64,000 bases of DNA from Oleomonas cavernae (GCF_003590945.1 NZ_QYUK01000011.1:1392001-1456000), one strand, 5' to 3'. Shown: positions 38,424 to 50,029, counted from the first letter of the stretch. Notes: generated by a model not told the origin, from the sequence alone. Numbers and translations are program-made.

Positions 38424-39428
38424 TCAGCGCAGAATGTCGGTCATGAGCTCGCTCTCGGGCGGCTCGGGACTGGTTTGGGCAAAGTCGGCGGCCTCGGCCA
38501 CGACCTGCTTCACGTCCGCATCGATGGCCTTCAGGCCGGCCTCGTCGCTCAGCTTGGTGGACAGGATCAGGTCGCGGGCACGGTCGATCGGGTCGTGTTC
38601 GGTCCGCATCTTCTGCACCTCTTCCTTGGTGCGGTACTTGGCAGGATCGGACATGGAATGGCCGCGGTAGCGGTAGGTCTTCATCTCCAGCAGGATCGGC
38701 CCCTTGCCGCCACGGGCCCAGGCCACCGCCTCTTCGCTGGCGGCCTTCACCGCCAGCACGTCCATGCCGTCGACCAGGCGGCCGGGGATGTTGAAGCTGT
38801 CGCCGCGGCGGTGAAGCTGGGTCTGGGCCGAGGCGCGGGCAACGGCCGTGCCCATGGCATACTGGTTGTTCTCGATCACATAGACGATGGGCAGGCCCCA
38901 CAGCTCCGCCATGTTGAAGCTCTCATAGACCTGGCCCTGGTTGGCGGCACCGTCGCCGAAATAGGCGATGCAGACATTGTCCTGCTTGCGATACTTCATG
39001 GCGAAGGCCACGCCGGTGCCCAGCGGCACCTGGGCGCCGACGATGCCGTGGCCGCCGTAGAACTGCTTCTCGGCACTGAACATGTGCATCGAGCCGCCCT
39101 TGCCCTTGGAATAGCCGCCGATGCGGCCCGTCAGTTCGGCCATCACCCCCTTGGGGTCCATGCCGCAGGCCAGCATGTGGCCGTGGTCGCGGTAGCCGGT
39201 GATGACCGCGTCGCCCTGTTTCAGCGCCGCCTGCATGCCGATGACCACGGCTTCCTGGCCGATATAGAGGTGGCAGAAGCCGCCGATCAGGCCCATGCCG
39301 TACATCTGGCCCGCCTTCTCCTCGAAGCGGCGGATCAGGAGCATTTCGCGATAGTAGTGGAGGAGTTCAGGCCCTGGCGTGGCGTTGACCGGTTCGTCTG
39401 CCGGCTTCTTCTGCGCGCTCTTTGCCAT
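38424..39428 (-). CDS. pdhA: Pyruvate dehydrogenase E1 alpha
   Basis: 334 residues. Thiamine-diphosphate motif GDGAANQGQVYESFNMAELW...ENN, substrate region YRDHGHMLACGMDP and phosphorylation-loop-like YRYRGHSMSDPAKYR. First gene of pdhA-pdhB-pdhC-lpdA-lipA-ratA-macro. The upstream 400 bp contain a perfect 16-bp palindrome 103 bp before the start and the IS-interrupted repeat, so promoter and control sites should be close to the start. Confidence 0.96.
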   Translation of the reverse strand: MAKSAQKKPADEPVNATPGPELLHYYREMLLIRRFEEKAGQMYGMGLIGGFCHLYIGQEAVVIGMQAALKQGDAVITGYRDHGHMLACGMDPKGVMAELTGRIGGYSKGKGGSMHMFSAEKQFYGGHGIVGAQVPLGTGVAFAMKYRKQDNVCIAYFGDGAANQGQVYESFNMAELWGLPIVYVIENNQYAMGTAVARASAQTQLHRRGDSFNIPGRLVDGMDVLAVKAASEEAVAWARGGKGPILLEMKTYRYRGHSMSDPAKYRTKEEVQKMRTEHDPIDRARDLILSTKLSDEAGLKAIDADVKQVVAEAADFAQTSPEPPESELMTDILR

Positions 39429-39645
39429 CGGCGTCTCCTGCTGTCGTCGGCCCTTGATGGCCGCTCCGGGATCTGATGGAAGCGCAGATTAGTGAAACGC
39501 GCATGACGGACAACCGATTAAACGGCCACCCATGCAAATTTGCATGACTTGCTGCAGCGCAGCGTGCAGCACCATGCGGATCTCGGGAAAAAACTGTCAG
39601 ATCACCCTGTAGTCGCCCTCAGATCACCCCCGCCGCCCCCCTGTC
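39429..39645. other. Upstream region of the pdh operon
   Basis: No gene. It holds the 16-bp palindrome at 39531-39546. Just beyond it, arms TGCTGCA and TGCAGCA (39550-39571) face each other across 8 bases. The sequence TGCA recurs several times here, which suggests binding sites for a regulator of pdhA. Confidence 0.4.
39531..39546. promoter_or_regulatory. Perfect 16-bp palindrome upstream of pdhA
   Basis: CATGCAAATTTGCATG is fully self-complementary and lies 103 bp upstream of the pdhA ATG. It resembles the TTTGCA-type sites of short-chain-acyl-responsive HTH regulators, but the match is not exact. It is probably an operator for central-carbon control. Confidence 0.45.
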
Positions 39646-39742
39646 GTCATGCCCGGGCTTGTCCCGGGCATCCACGTCGGGACAGTGCAAGCTCGTTGAC
39701 GGAAGAGGCAGCTTGCCGACGTGGATGGCCGGGACTTCGCCC
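39646..39742. repeat. Composite repeat, family B copy 1, left part (interrupted by IS)
   Basis: Begins GTCATGCCCGGGCTTGTCCC and runs through GACGTGGATGGCCGGGACTTC to the IS boundary. The remaining GGCCATGAC is at 41026-41034 beyond the element. An uninterrupted copy at 46873-46978 shows the original sequence. Confidence 0.85.
39731..39742. repeat. Target-site duplication, left copy
   Basis: GGGACTTCGCCC directly abuts the left IS end and is repeated exactly at 41014-41025. The intact family B copy has this sequence only once. Confidence 0.9.
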
Positions 39743-41013
39743 ACGGCTGTCCGGTTTAGTTTTAGTGGACTGGTTGCACGGTGTTGATTCTACTCATGTT
39801 CAGACGTTGGCGCGTCTCCTGGACATGAAATCGGAGCAACACCGTGCGACACCACAATAGCGTTTTCCACGATCTGCTGAAGTGGGTTCCTTGGGATCGG
39901 TTCGAGCAACTGACCGCGGCGCATCAGGCCGATCGCCGGGTCCGGCGGCTGCCGACCAAGAGCCAGTTCATCGCCCTGCTGTACGGGCAATTGTCCGGCG
40001 CGAGCAGCCTGCGGGAGATCGTCGCGGGCCTGGAGAGCCATGCCGCGCGGCTCTATCACGTCGGCGGGCGTACGGTGTCGCGTTCGACCCTGGCCGACGC
40101 CAATGCCGGGCGCCCCAGTGAAGTGTTCAGCGCGTTGTTCGCCGCCATGGTCGCCGGTGCCGGGCGCGGCCTGCGCCGGGCCGTGGGTGAAGCCACCTAT
40201 CTCATCGACTCGACCAGCATCCGCCTGACCGGCGTGGCGGCAGAGTGGGCGCGCTTCTCAGCCAATGCCTGCGGCGCCAAGGCCCATGTCATCTACGACC
40301 CCGATGCCGACCGGCCGATCTATGCGGCGGTCACCCCGGCCAAGGTCAACGACATCACCGCGGCCCAGGCCATGCCCATCGAAGCGGGGGCGACCTATGT
40401 CTTCGACCTGGGCTACTACGACTACGCCTGGTGGGCCGGGCTGGACGCCGCCGGGTGCCGCATCGTCACGCGCTTCAAGTCCAACACGCCCTTGACGGTG
40501 ACCGCCGAACGGCCGCTGCCCGAGGGCGCTGCCAACATCCTGTCCGACCGCGTCGGCCTGCTGCCGCGGCGCCAGGCCACGAACCGCAAGAACCCGTTCT
40601 CCGCCCCCGTCCGCGAGGTCTGCATCACGATCGAAACCGGCAAGGTGCTGCGCCTCCTGAGCAACGATCTCGATGCCAGCGCCCAGGAAATCGCCGACCT
40701 CTACAAGCGGCGCTGGGCCATCGAGCTGTTCTTCCGCTGGGTCAAGCAGACCTTGAAGATCCGCCGCTTTCTCGGCACCAGCGAGAACGCGGTCCGCATT
40801 CAGGTTGCCGTCGCCTTGATCGCCTTCCTGCTGTTGCGCCTGGCCCAGGCCGCCCAGCAAACGGTTCAAAGCCCGCTCGCCTTCGCCCGCCTGGTGCGCG
40901 CAAACCTCATGCACCGCCGACGGCTCGACCGGCTAATCGGGGCCGAGCCAAGACAACGCATCGACCCCAACCAGATGAGCTGGCTATGAGCGTAATCTTA
41001 ACCGGACAGCCGT
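39743..41013 (+). mobile_element. IS4-family insertion sequence, 1271 bp, complete
   Basis: The ends are 14-bp perfect inverted repeats: ACGGCTGTCCGGTT at 39743-39756 and its complement AACCGGACAGCCGT at 41000-41013, with weaker similarity inward. A 12-bp direct repeat GGGACTTCGCCC flanks it (39731-39742, 41014-41025). One transposase gene fills it. Intact ends, intact gene and perfect duplication suggest a recent insertion that may still be mobile. It landed in a palindromic intergenic repeat and disrupts no gene. Confidence 0.92.
39844..40989 (+). CDS. IS4-family transposase
   Basis: 381 residues. An N-terminal DUF4372-type region (SVFHDLLKWVPWDRFEQL, RRLPTKSQFIALLYGQLSGA) precedes the DDE domain. 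The first Asp is in TYLIDSTSIRL, the second in YVFDLGYYDYAWW, and the Glu lies in the YREK-type motif YKRRWAIELFFRWVKQTLK. GTG start with a GGAG site 8 bp upstream. The reading frame is complete, so the protein is probably active. It catalyses cut-and-paste movement of the 1271-bp element. Confidence 0.93.
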   Translation: MRHHNSVFHDLLKWVPWDRFEQLTAAHQADRRVRRLPTKSQFIALLYGQLSGASSLREIVAGLESHAARLYHVGGRTVSRSTLADANAGRPSEVFSALFAAMVAGAGRGLRRAVGEATYLIDSTSIRLTGVAAEWARFSANACGAKAHVIYDPDADRPIYAAVTPAKVNDITAAQAMPIEAGATYVFDLGYYDYAWWAGLDAAGCRIVTRFKSNTPLTVTAERPLPEGAANILSDRVGLLPRRQATNRKNPFSAPVREVCITIETGKVLRLLSNDLDASAQEIADLYKRRWAIELFFRWVKQTLKIRRFLGTSENAVRIQVAVALIAFLLLRLAQAAQQTVQSPLAFARLVRANLMHRRRLDRLIGAEPRQRIDPNQMSWL

Positions 41014-41025
41014 GGGACTTCGCCC
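41014..41025. repeat. Target-site duplication, right copy
   Basis: GGGACTTCGCCC directly follows the right inverted repeat of the IS. GGCCATGAC of the broken family B repeat continues after it. Confidence 0.9.
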
Positions 41026-41083
41026 GGCCATGACGAAGAGAGCAGTGCGTAAAGGAGGCTCGGCGGCCCGACAGGCGCCGCCA

Positions 41084-41398
41084 TCACTGCGGATTGAGGA
41101 TGACCACGTCGTTCTCGTGGGCGAAGCCCAGGGTGACGCGCGCCCGCTCCTCGATCATGTCGCGATCGAGGCTTTCGGGGCGCAGCAGGGACACGCGGCG
41201 TTCCAGCGCCTCCCGCTGCTCGGAAACCTGCGCCAGTTGCGCCTTGGTCTCCTCGATCTCATGGCTGAGGCGCAGCCACGACACCAGCCCATAGTCGCCC
41301 TGCACCAGGTGATAGCCGAAATACCCGGTCACACAGATCGCCACCACCGGCACGATGGCCTGGCGCGTCCGACGGCGAAGTTCATTGGCGAGAGTCAT
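41084..41398 (-). CDS. ftsB: Septum formation initiator FtsB/DivIC
   Basis: 104 residues. A single membrane segment (QAIVPVVAICVTGYFGYHLV) is followed by a coiled coil (RLSHEIEETKAQLAQVSEQR, EALERRVSLLRPESLDRDMI) and the short C-terminal motif EERARVTLGFAHENDVVI. FtsB links FtsL/FtsQ to the divisome. The usual position between eno and pdhA is kept, but an IS lies on its pdhA side and other genes on its eno side. Its ATG overlaps the stop of an atypical membrane-protein gene by ATGA. Confidence 0.88.
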   Translation of the reverse strand: MTLANELRRRTRQAIVPVVAICVTGYFGYHLVQGDYGLVSWLRLSHEIEETKAQLAQVSEQREALERRVSLLRPESLDRDMIEERARVTLGFAHENDVVILNPQ

Positions 41399-42300
41399 GG
41401 GCGGATTGAATCATGAGCGGATTCAGCGGTCAATTGATTCCGCCATCTTACAAACAAACTATAGACGATCGTGACAATCGCAGTGACTGGAAGCATTACC
41501 AGCGCCGTCTCCTTAAAATTAAAACCAACCCAAAACAGAATCTCGCCGGGGATGTGTGTATGGGGGAATGCGTGCTCCCAGGGGTACCTGAGTGAATGCA
41601 ATAGGATTGCAAGCACATGTATCATTACCGCCGCCATAAACGCTGCAAGCAAGGCTTTCTGAATCCCAGGCCCCGGCTCATTCCAGAATACACCGAGCCA
41701 CACGACCGCCGGCATAGTAAGCAACGAAATCCACACTGATTCTTGATTTGTATTATGGATAACAAAATAATCGTCAAATATGTTGGCCGTCAAACCAAGG
41801 GAAAGGCCGAGCAGCAGTCCGTAGATGACCGCATTTCGTAACAGTACCGTTAATGAAAATGGGAATATTTCCCTACTTATCTCGCTTAAGGCCTGCTTTC
41901 GTCTTACCAGAAATGAGCAACCAAAGGCGATCAACGCAAGGAACGGAAGCGCGCGCGACACATCTCTAGCCACAAAAAGGACCTCATACAAAATGCCATG
42001 GTGTGCATCGGCAGGCGTCAGCAGCCATGTTAACCAAAGGAAGATCGCTGGCGTAGCAATTGCCGCGGCGGCACCGATGATCAGCGATCGCTGCCAAGGC
42101 TGGTTTACCGGCGACGCAAACGCAAACCAGCAGAACAAACCCGCTAGGAAGCACGGTACAAACGCTTTGAGAGGTGTGCTCCAATGCGGGTGACCGCCAG
42201 CAAAAAGATAAACTGCCACCAAGAAGCCGATAGTAGGCAATACCGCAAAAAGTAATCCAAAGATGGCGCTGTCGAACAAGTGCCTAGCGATACTGCGCAT
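41395..42300 (-). CDS. Multi-pass membrane protein of unknown function, atypical composition
   Basis: 301 residues with about seven to eight hydrophobic segments (FGLLFAVLPTIGFLVAVYLF, AFVPCFLAGLFCWFAFA, SLIIGAAAAIATPAIFLWLT, FLALIAFGCSFLV and more). I recognise no family or motif. The DNA is clearly less GC-rich than its neighbours, and many codons end in A or T, so recent acquisition is likely. Its last four bases overlap the ftsB start (ATGA), which implies that ftsB translation is coupled to it or that it landed precisely between ftsB and its former promoter. No transport or enzyme function can be claimed. Confidence 0.65.
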   Translation of the reverse strand: MRSIARHLFDSAIFGLLFAVLPTIGFLVAVYLFAGGHPHWSTPLKAFVPCFLAGLFCWFAFASPVNQPWQRSLIIGAAAAIATPAIFLWLTWLLTPADAHHGILYEVLFVARDVSRALPFLALIAFGCSFLVRRKQALSEISREIFPFSLTVLLRNAVIYGLLLGLSLGLTANIFDDYFVIHNTNQESVWISLLTMPAVVWLGVFWNEPGPGIQKALLAAFMAAVMIHVLAILLHSLRYPWEHAFPHTHIPGEILFWVGFNFKETALVMLPVTAIVTIVYSLFVRWRNQLTAESAHDSIRP

Positions 42301-42570
42301 CTTTTACCTCGTGACCCGCTGCCCAACGGTCGCCAGCAACTACGGCAAGATCAAGGCCAGGTGAGCGCAGAAAATTCTTTCGCGCGCCAACGGGTTGAAA
42401 CCCGCCGATCACCGCCGCCGATCGTTCAGGGCGCATGTCGCATCCGTTCAATCTGCTGCACCGCACTATTCAAATAATGCCTGGAATATGCGCAAGCGGC
42501 GCCAGGGGCGGACATGAGCGACATTTTTTGGGCAGATCCCTGCCCCTGCCGGATGGCTTGAGGGGGAACG

Positions 42571-43608
42571 GTGGTCGGGACACAGATGCCTCGCGTCAAG
42601 ATACGCGGCCTGACCAAGATCTTCGGGACGAAGATCGATCCCGCCCTGCGCCTGGTCGATGACGGCGCCTCGCGCGCCGATATCCTGGCCGCCACCGGCT
42701 GCGTCGTCGGCCTGCGCAATGTCAGTTTCGATGTCGCCGAGGGCGAGATCCTGGTGGTCATGGGCCTGTCGGGCAGCGGCAAGTCGACCGCGCTGCGCTG
42801 TATCAACCGCCTGATCGAGCCGACCAGCGGCGGCGTCACCGTCGGCACCCAAGAGGTGATGGCACTGGATCCCAAGGCCCTGCTGGCCTTCCGCCGCAAG
42901 ACATTCGGCATGGTGTTCCAGCAGTTCGCCCTGTTTCCCCACCGCAGCATCCTGCGTAATGCCGAATACGGCTTGGAGATCCAGGGGGTGGCGCCTGAGA
43001 TCCGCAAGGCCAAGGCCCTGGCCGCGCTCGAACAGGTCGGCCTCAAGGGCTGGGAAGACCGCTACCCCTCCCAGCTTTCGGGCGGCATGCAGCAGCGCGC
43101 GGGCCTGGCCCGGGCGCTGGCGGTCGACACCGACATCCTGCTGATGGACGAGGCCTTCTCGGCCCTCGACCCGTTGATCCGGCGCGACATGCAGCAGGAA
43201 CTGGTCACGTTGCAGAAGAAGTTGAAGAAGACGATCATCTTCGTCTCCCACGATCTCGACGAGGCGGTGGCCCTGGGCGGGCGGATCGTGCTGATGCGCG
43301 ACGGCGAGATCGTCCAGGACGGCACCGCCATCGACCTGCTGACCAGCCCGGCCGACGACTATGTCCGCCGCTTCACCAGCCACCTCGACGTGCTGGGCGT
43401 GATCACCGCCGGCGCCATCATGCGGCCCCTCAACGGTGTCGCCGCGGCCCCGGCGACGCGCGTGGCCGCGGCCATGACCCTGCACGAGGTGCTGGGCGCC
43501 CTGGACACCGCCGGCGGCGAGATCGGCGTGCAGGACGGCGGGCACCTGGTCGGCCTGATCGGTGCCCACGACTTGATCACCGCGCTGGCTGCGCGCGGCC
43601 AGGCATAG
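42571..43608 (+). CDS. proV: Glycine betaine/proline-type ABC transporter ATP-binding protein
   Basis: 345 residues. Walker A GLSGSGKST (65-73), Q-loop QQF (117-119), signature LSGGMQQR (169-176), Walker B LLMDEAFSALD (190-200) and H-loop His227. N- and C-terminal extensions match the ProV/OpuAA/ChoV group for quaternary amines. The GTG at 42571 follows AGGGGGAA; an ATG at 42586 has no such site. First gene of a three-gene importer. It is divergent from the atypical membrane gene over a 270-bp spacer in which I saw no further gene. Confidence 0.9.
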   Translation: MVGTQMPRVKIRGLTKIFGTKIDPALRLVDDGASRADILAATGCVVGLRNVSFDVAEGEILVVMGLSGSGKSTALRCINRLIEPTSGGVTVGTQEVMALDPKALLAFRRKTFGMVFQQFALFPHRSILRNAEYGLEIQGVAPEIRKAKALAALEQVGLKGWEDRYPSQLSGGMQQRAGLARALAVDTDILLMDEAFSALDPLIRRDMQQELVTLQKKLKKTIIFVSHDLDEAVALGGRIVLMRDGEIVQDGTAIDLLTSPADDYVRRFTSHLDVLGVITAGAIMRPLNGVAAAPATRVAAAMTLHEVLGALDTAGGEIGVQDGGHLVGLIGAHDLITALAARGQA

Positions 43609-43617
43609 GAGCGGGTG

Positions 43618-44478
43618 ATGGACTGGACCGTGCCGAAATTCCCGCTCGACGAGCTCAGCGACCAGGCCCTGGACTGGTTGACCACGCAGTTCTCAGGGCT
43701 CACCCGCGCCATCTCCCACATCGTCGCCGACTGGATCGATGTCGCGAGCACCGCCATCGCCGGCCTGCCGCCCTGGGCCACCATCCTGGTGATCGCGGCC
43801 GTGGTCTGGCGCCTCACCACCTTGCGCATCGCCGTGCTCACCCTCGCCGGCTTCCTGTTCCTGTGGAACCTGGAATTGTGGCGCGCCACGGTGCAGTCGC
43901 TGGTGCTGGTGCTGTTCTCCACCGCCGCGGCCCTGGCGATCGGCATTCCCATCGGCATCTTCGCAGCGCTCAACCGCCGGGTCTGGCGCACGATCAGCCC
44001 CCTGCTGGACATGATGCAGACCATGCCCAGCTTCGTGTACCTGATCCCGGCCATTCCCTTCTTCGGCCTGGGCGCGGTCTCGGCCGCCTTTGCCACCATT
44101 GTCTTCGCCATGCCGCCGACCATCCGCCTGACGGCGCTGGGCATCATCGAGACGCCCACTGCCTTGGTCGAGGCGGCGGACGCCTTCGGTTCCAGCCGGA
44201 TGCAGAAGCTGGTGAAGGTGCAACTGCCCCTGGCCGTGCCCACCATCCTGGCCGGCGTCAACCAGACCATCATGCTGGCCCTGTCGATGGTGGTCATCTC
44301 GGCCATGATCGGCGCCGGCGGCCTGGGCGGCGAGGTCTGGCGCGCCATCCAGCGGCTGGAGGCCGGCAAGGGCTTCGAGGCCGGCATCGCCATCGTCATC
44401 CTCGCGGTCATCCTCGACCGCGTTACCCAGCACGTTGCCAAGCGCATGCGCGGCGACAGGCAGACCCAAGAGTCCTGA
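43618..44478 (+). CDS. proW: Glycine betaine/proline-type ABC transporter permease
   Basis: 286 residues with a cytoplasmic/periplasmic N-terminal part and about six membrane helices. The binding-protein-dependent permease core includes LVLVLFSTAAALAIGIPIGI and the EAA-type loop EAADAFGSSRMQKLVKVQLP. The ATG at 43618 is favoured over GTG 43615 because AGGAG is at the right distance. It lies 9 bp after the ATPase gene, and the binding-protein gene starts 26 bp later. Confidence 0.9.
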   Translation: MDWTVPKFPLDELSDQALDWLTTQFSGLTRAISHIVADWIDVASTAIAGLPPWATILVIAAVVWRLTTLRIAVLTLAGFLFLWNLELWRATVQSLVLVLFSTAAALAIGIPIGIFAALNRRVWRTISPLLDMMQTMPSFVYLIPAIPFFGLGAVSAAFATIVFAMPPTIRLTALGIIETPTALVEAADAFGSSRMQKLVKVQLPLAVPTILAGVNQTIMLALSMVVISAMIGAGGLGGEVWRAIQRLEAGKGFEAGIAIVILAVILDRVTQHVAKRMRGDRQTQES

Positions 44479-44504
44479 CCCACCCAACCCCCAAGAGGCC
44501 TGCA

Positions 44505-45359
44505 ATGCTGAACGGAATGCTGAAACGACTTTCTGCCGCGGCGCTGGGCCTCGGCCTGCTCGCCGGTGCCACTGCCGCCCAGGCGGCGGACAAGTCCCTG
44601 ACCATCGCCTATGTCGAATGGTCGGATGCGGTCGTCGCCACCAACGTCATCAAGACGGTGCTGGAAGACAAGGGCTACAAGGTCAAGATCGTGCCGCTGT
44701 CGGGCGCCGCCATGTGGCAGGCCGTGGCCACGGGCGAGGCCGATGCCATGGTCGCCGCCTGGCTGCCCGCCACCCACCAGGCCTATTTCGAGAAGCTGAA
44801 GGACAAGGTCGTCGACCTGGGCCCCAACGTCACCGGGGCCAAGATCGGCTGGGCCGTGCCGACCTACCTGACCGACATCAACTCGATCGAGGACCTCAAG
44901 GGTCACGAGGACGCGGTGGGCGCCAAGATCATCGGCATCGATCCGGGCGCCGGCCTCATGCGCGCCTCGGAAAAGGCGATCAAGGACTATGACCTGAAGG
45001 TGAAGCTGGTCGAGGGATCGGATGCCACCATGGTCGGCGCGCTGAAGGATGCCTATGCCAAGAAGGAGCCGATCGTCGTCACCACCTGGACGCCGCATTG
45101 GATGTTCGCGACCTGGCAGCTCAAGTACCTGGCCGATCCCAAGGCCTCGTTCGGCGGCGAAGAGACGGTGAACACGGTGGTGCGCCTGGGCCTCGACAAG
45201 GACCAGCCGGAAGCCTACGCCATCCTCAACGCCTTCGCGCTTAGCCTCGACGACGAGCAGAAGGTCATGGTCTGGAACAACGAAGCCGGCGCCGACCCGG
45301 CCGCCACCGCCCGCAAGTGGGTGGACGAGAACAAGGACAAGGTCGCCGCCTGGAAGTGA
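44505..45359 (+). CDS. proX: Glycine betaine/proline-type substrate-binding protein
   Basis: 284 residues. A Sec signal peptide (LSAAALGLGLLAGATAAQAA, cut after AQA) is followed by an OpuAC-type binding fold with YVEWSDAVVATNVIKTVLED, AAWLPATHQAYFEKL and VVTTWTPHWMFATW. Several aromatic residues fit a cage for a quaternary ammonium group, so glycine betaine, choline or proline betaine are likely ligands. It delivers ligand to the permease/ATPase encoded upstream, probably for osmoprotection or as a nutrient. A strong terminator follows. Confidence 0.88.
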   Translation: MLNGMLKRLSAAALGLGLLAGATAAQAADKSLTIAYVEWSDAVVATNVIKTVLEDKGYKVKIVPLSGAAMWQAVATGEADAMVAAWLPATHQAYFEKLKDKVVDLGPNVTGAKIGWAVPTYLTDINSIEDLKGHEDAVGAKIIGIDPGAGLMRASEKAIKDYDLKVKLVEGSDATMVGALKDAYAKKEPIVVTTWTPHWMFATWQLKYLADPKASFGGEETVNTVVRLGLDKDQPEAYAILNAFALSLDDEQKVMVWNNEAGADPAATARKWVDENKDKVAAWK

Positions 45360-45375
45360 CCGGGCGCTGAAACGC

Positions 45376-45408
45376 AAAAGGCCGGGCGAACTGCCCGGCC
45401 TTTTCTTT
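45376..45408 (+). terminator. Intrinsic terminator of the ABC transporter operon
   Basis: Arms AAAAGGCCGGGC (45376-45387) and GCCCGGCCTTTT (45393-45404) are perfectly complementary over 12 bp with a 5-base loop, followed by CTTT. The A/T ends allow use from the opposite strand for eno as well. Confidence 0.9.
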
Positions 45409-45522
45409 GTCATCCCGGCGAAGGCCGGGATCCATCGGCGTGGAGATCGAGATCCACGAGAAAGAAATGCCGGCGAGACCCCGCGCTTCCCTTCAATGGA
45501 TTCCGGCCTTCGCCGGAATGAC
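45409..45522. repeat. Composite palindromic repeat, family A copy 3
   Basis: GTCATCCCGGCGAAGGCCGG at one end and ATGGATTCCGGCCTTCGCCGG...ATGAC at the other, inverted. It lies between the convergent binding-protein and eno genes, just after the terminator. Confidence 0.85.
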
Positions 45523-45528
45523 GATTGA

Positions 45529-46818
<1,290 letters not shown>

Positions 46819-46872
46819 TCAATTGTGCCGTGTCATCTCTCGGCGCGAGGGCGCTGATCGGGAAAAACCATC

Positions 46873-46978
46873 GTCATGACCGGGCCTGTCCCGGTCATCC
46901 ACGTCGGGACAGTGCACGTCCGTTGACGGAAGAGGCAGCTTGCCGACGTGGATGGCCGGGACTTCGCCCGGCCATGAC
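46873..46978. repeat. Composite repeat, family B copy 2 (intact)
   Basis: Starts GTCATGACCGGGCCTGTCCC and ends GATGGCCGGGACTTCGCCCGGCCATGAC. It lies between pyrG and eno and gives the uninterrupted form of the repeat struck by the IS. Confidence 0.85.
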
Positions 46979-47049
46979 GGAGAAAGGGTTATTCTCCCAA
47001 CCAACGCCAGAAACCCCGACCGGGCATGACACAGGTCGGGGGCCGTATA

Positions 47050-48705
<1,656 letters not shown>

Positions 48706-48741
48706 TTACTCAACGACGGCGCGTTGAACCAAGGGTTTCCG

Positions 48742-49134
48742 TCAGTTCGCCGGGGTCGGCGGGGCCGAACCGGGCACGGGTGCCGGTGCGGGTACTGATT
48801 CGGTCGGTGCCGGGGTGCTCGGCGTCGTCGTGGCCGGCGCCGGCACGGCGGGCTCGCTGGGCACCAGAACCGGGGCCTGCTGCTGCTCGATCCGATCGAC
48901 GATCGAGCCTTCGCCGCCCGTGCGGGCCAGCATGGTCAGGGCCAGCGAACTGATCATGAACAGGCCGGCCAGGATGGCGGTCGCGCGGGTCAGCAGGTTG
49001 GCTGCGCCGCGCGCCGACATGAAGCCGCCGCCGCTGCCGCCGATCCCCAGGGCCCCGCCTTCCGACTTCTGGACGAGCACGACGCCGATCAGGGCAACGG
49101 CAAAGATGAGGTGCAGGACGAGCAGGAAGTCCAT
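48742..49134 (-). CDS. secG: Preprotein translocase subunit SecG
   Basis: 130 residues. Two membrane segments (FLLVLHLIFAVALIGVVLV and TRATAILAGLFMISSLALTM) flank the conserved QKSEGGALGIGGSGGGFMSA. A Pro/Ala/Thr-rich C-tail of about 50 residues is typical of alphaproteobacterial SecG. Part of SecYEG in the inner membrane. It lies between tpiA and pyrG. Confidence 0.92.
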   Translation of the reverse strand: MDFLLVLHLIFAVALIGVVLVQKSEGGALGIGGSGGGFMSARGAANLLTRATAILAGLFMISSLALTMLARTGGEGSIVDRIEQQQAPVLVPSEPAVPAPATTTPSTPAPTESVPAPAPVPGSAPPTPAN

Positions 49135-49276
49135 GTCGGTTCCGATTTCGGATGGGATAGGGGCGATGCGCGCACCGAGTTGCCGCGCTTATTACACGAT
49201 GGTGGGCGCGGATGCCAGTTTCCCGGCGCCGCACTACCGTGCGTGTTGTTCATAGCAGGGTCAGGCCAGGGCAGGA

Positions 49277-50029
49277 TCAGGCCGCGGCCTCGACGATCGG
49301 GGCAAAGTCCGCCGCCTTCAGGCTGGCGCCGCCGACCAGGGCGCCGTCGACATCGGCGAGCTTCAGCAGAACCGCCGCATTGCCCGGCTTGACCGAGCCG
49401 CCGTAGAGCAGGCGGATGCCGCCGGCGACTTCCGCGCCCAGCCTGGCGGCCAGTCGTTGGCGCATGAAACTGTGGACTTCGACAATTTCACCTTCCGTGG
49501 GCGTGCGGCCGGTGCCGATGGCCCAGACCGGCTCGTAGGCGACCACGGTGTTGGCGGCGGTGGCCGCGGCCGGCACCGAACCGTCGAGCTGGCGGCCGAC
49601 CACGTCCAGGGTCTTGCCCCCGTCCCGCTCCGCTTCCGTCTCGCCGACGCAGATGATCGCGATCAGCCCGGCGCGCCAGGCGGCCTCGGCCTTGGCCTTG
49701 ACCACATCGTCGCTCTCGCCATGGTCGGTACGCCGCTCGGAATGGCCGACGATGACGAGGGTCGCCCCGGCATCCGCCAGCATTTCCGCCGCCACGTCGC
49801 CGGTGTGGGCGCCGCTGACCTTGGCATGGCAATCCTGGCCACCGATCGCGATCGGCGTGCCCTTGGCACGGGCGGCGGCCGCGCCGACCAGGGTCGCCGG
49901 CGGGCAAATGGCGACATCGACCTTGGCCGAAAGGGCGCCGACCTTGGCCGCCAGGCTGTCCAGTTCACCGAGCGACGCCGCCACCCCGTTCATCTTCCAA
50001 TTGCCGGCGACGAGGGGACGGCGAGCCAT
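49277..50029 (-). CDS. tpiA: Triosephosphate isomerase
   Basis: 250 residues from the ATG at 50029 ([15 protein letters not shown]). Catalytic residues: Lys in NWKMNG, His in IVGHSERR, Glu in [16 protein letters not shown], phosphate loop [11 protein letters not shown]. Interconverts dihydroxyacetone phosphate and glyceraldehyde 3-phosphate. Upstream it is normally divergent from ppiD; here two nucleotide-sugar genes have been inserted. Confidence 0.97.
   Translation of the reverse strand: MARRPLVAGNWKMNGVAASLGELDSLAAKVGALSAKVDVAICPPATLVGAAAARAKGTPIAIGGQDCHAKVSGAHTGDVAAEMLADAGATLVIVGHSERRTDHGESDDVVKAKAEAAWRAGLIAIICVGETEAERDGGKTLDVVGRQLDGSVPAAATAANTVVAYEPVWAIGTGRTPTEGEIVEVHSFMRQRLAARLGAEVAGGIRLLYGGSVKPGNAAVLLKLADVDGALVGGASLKAADFAPIVEAAA

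Noticed and set aside
41045-41083. GC-rich stem after ftsB as a terminator
   Set aside because: The GGCGGC/GCCGCC arms are short with a 9-base loop and no T-run on the minus strand.
49135-49276. tRNA gene between tpiA and secG, sometimes present in relatives
   Set aside because: No T-arm GGTTCGA-type sequence or cloverleaf could be formed.
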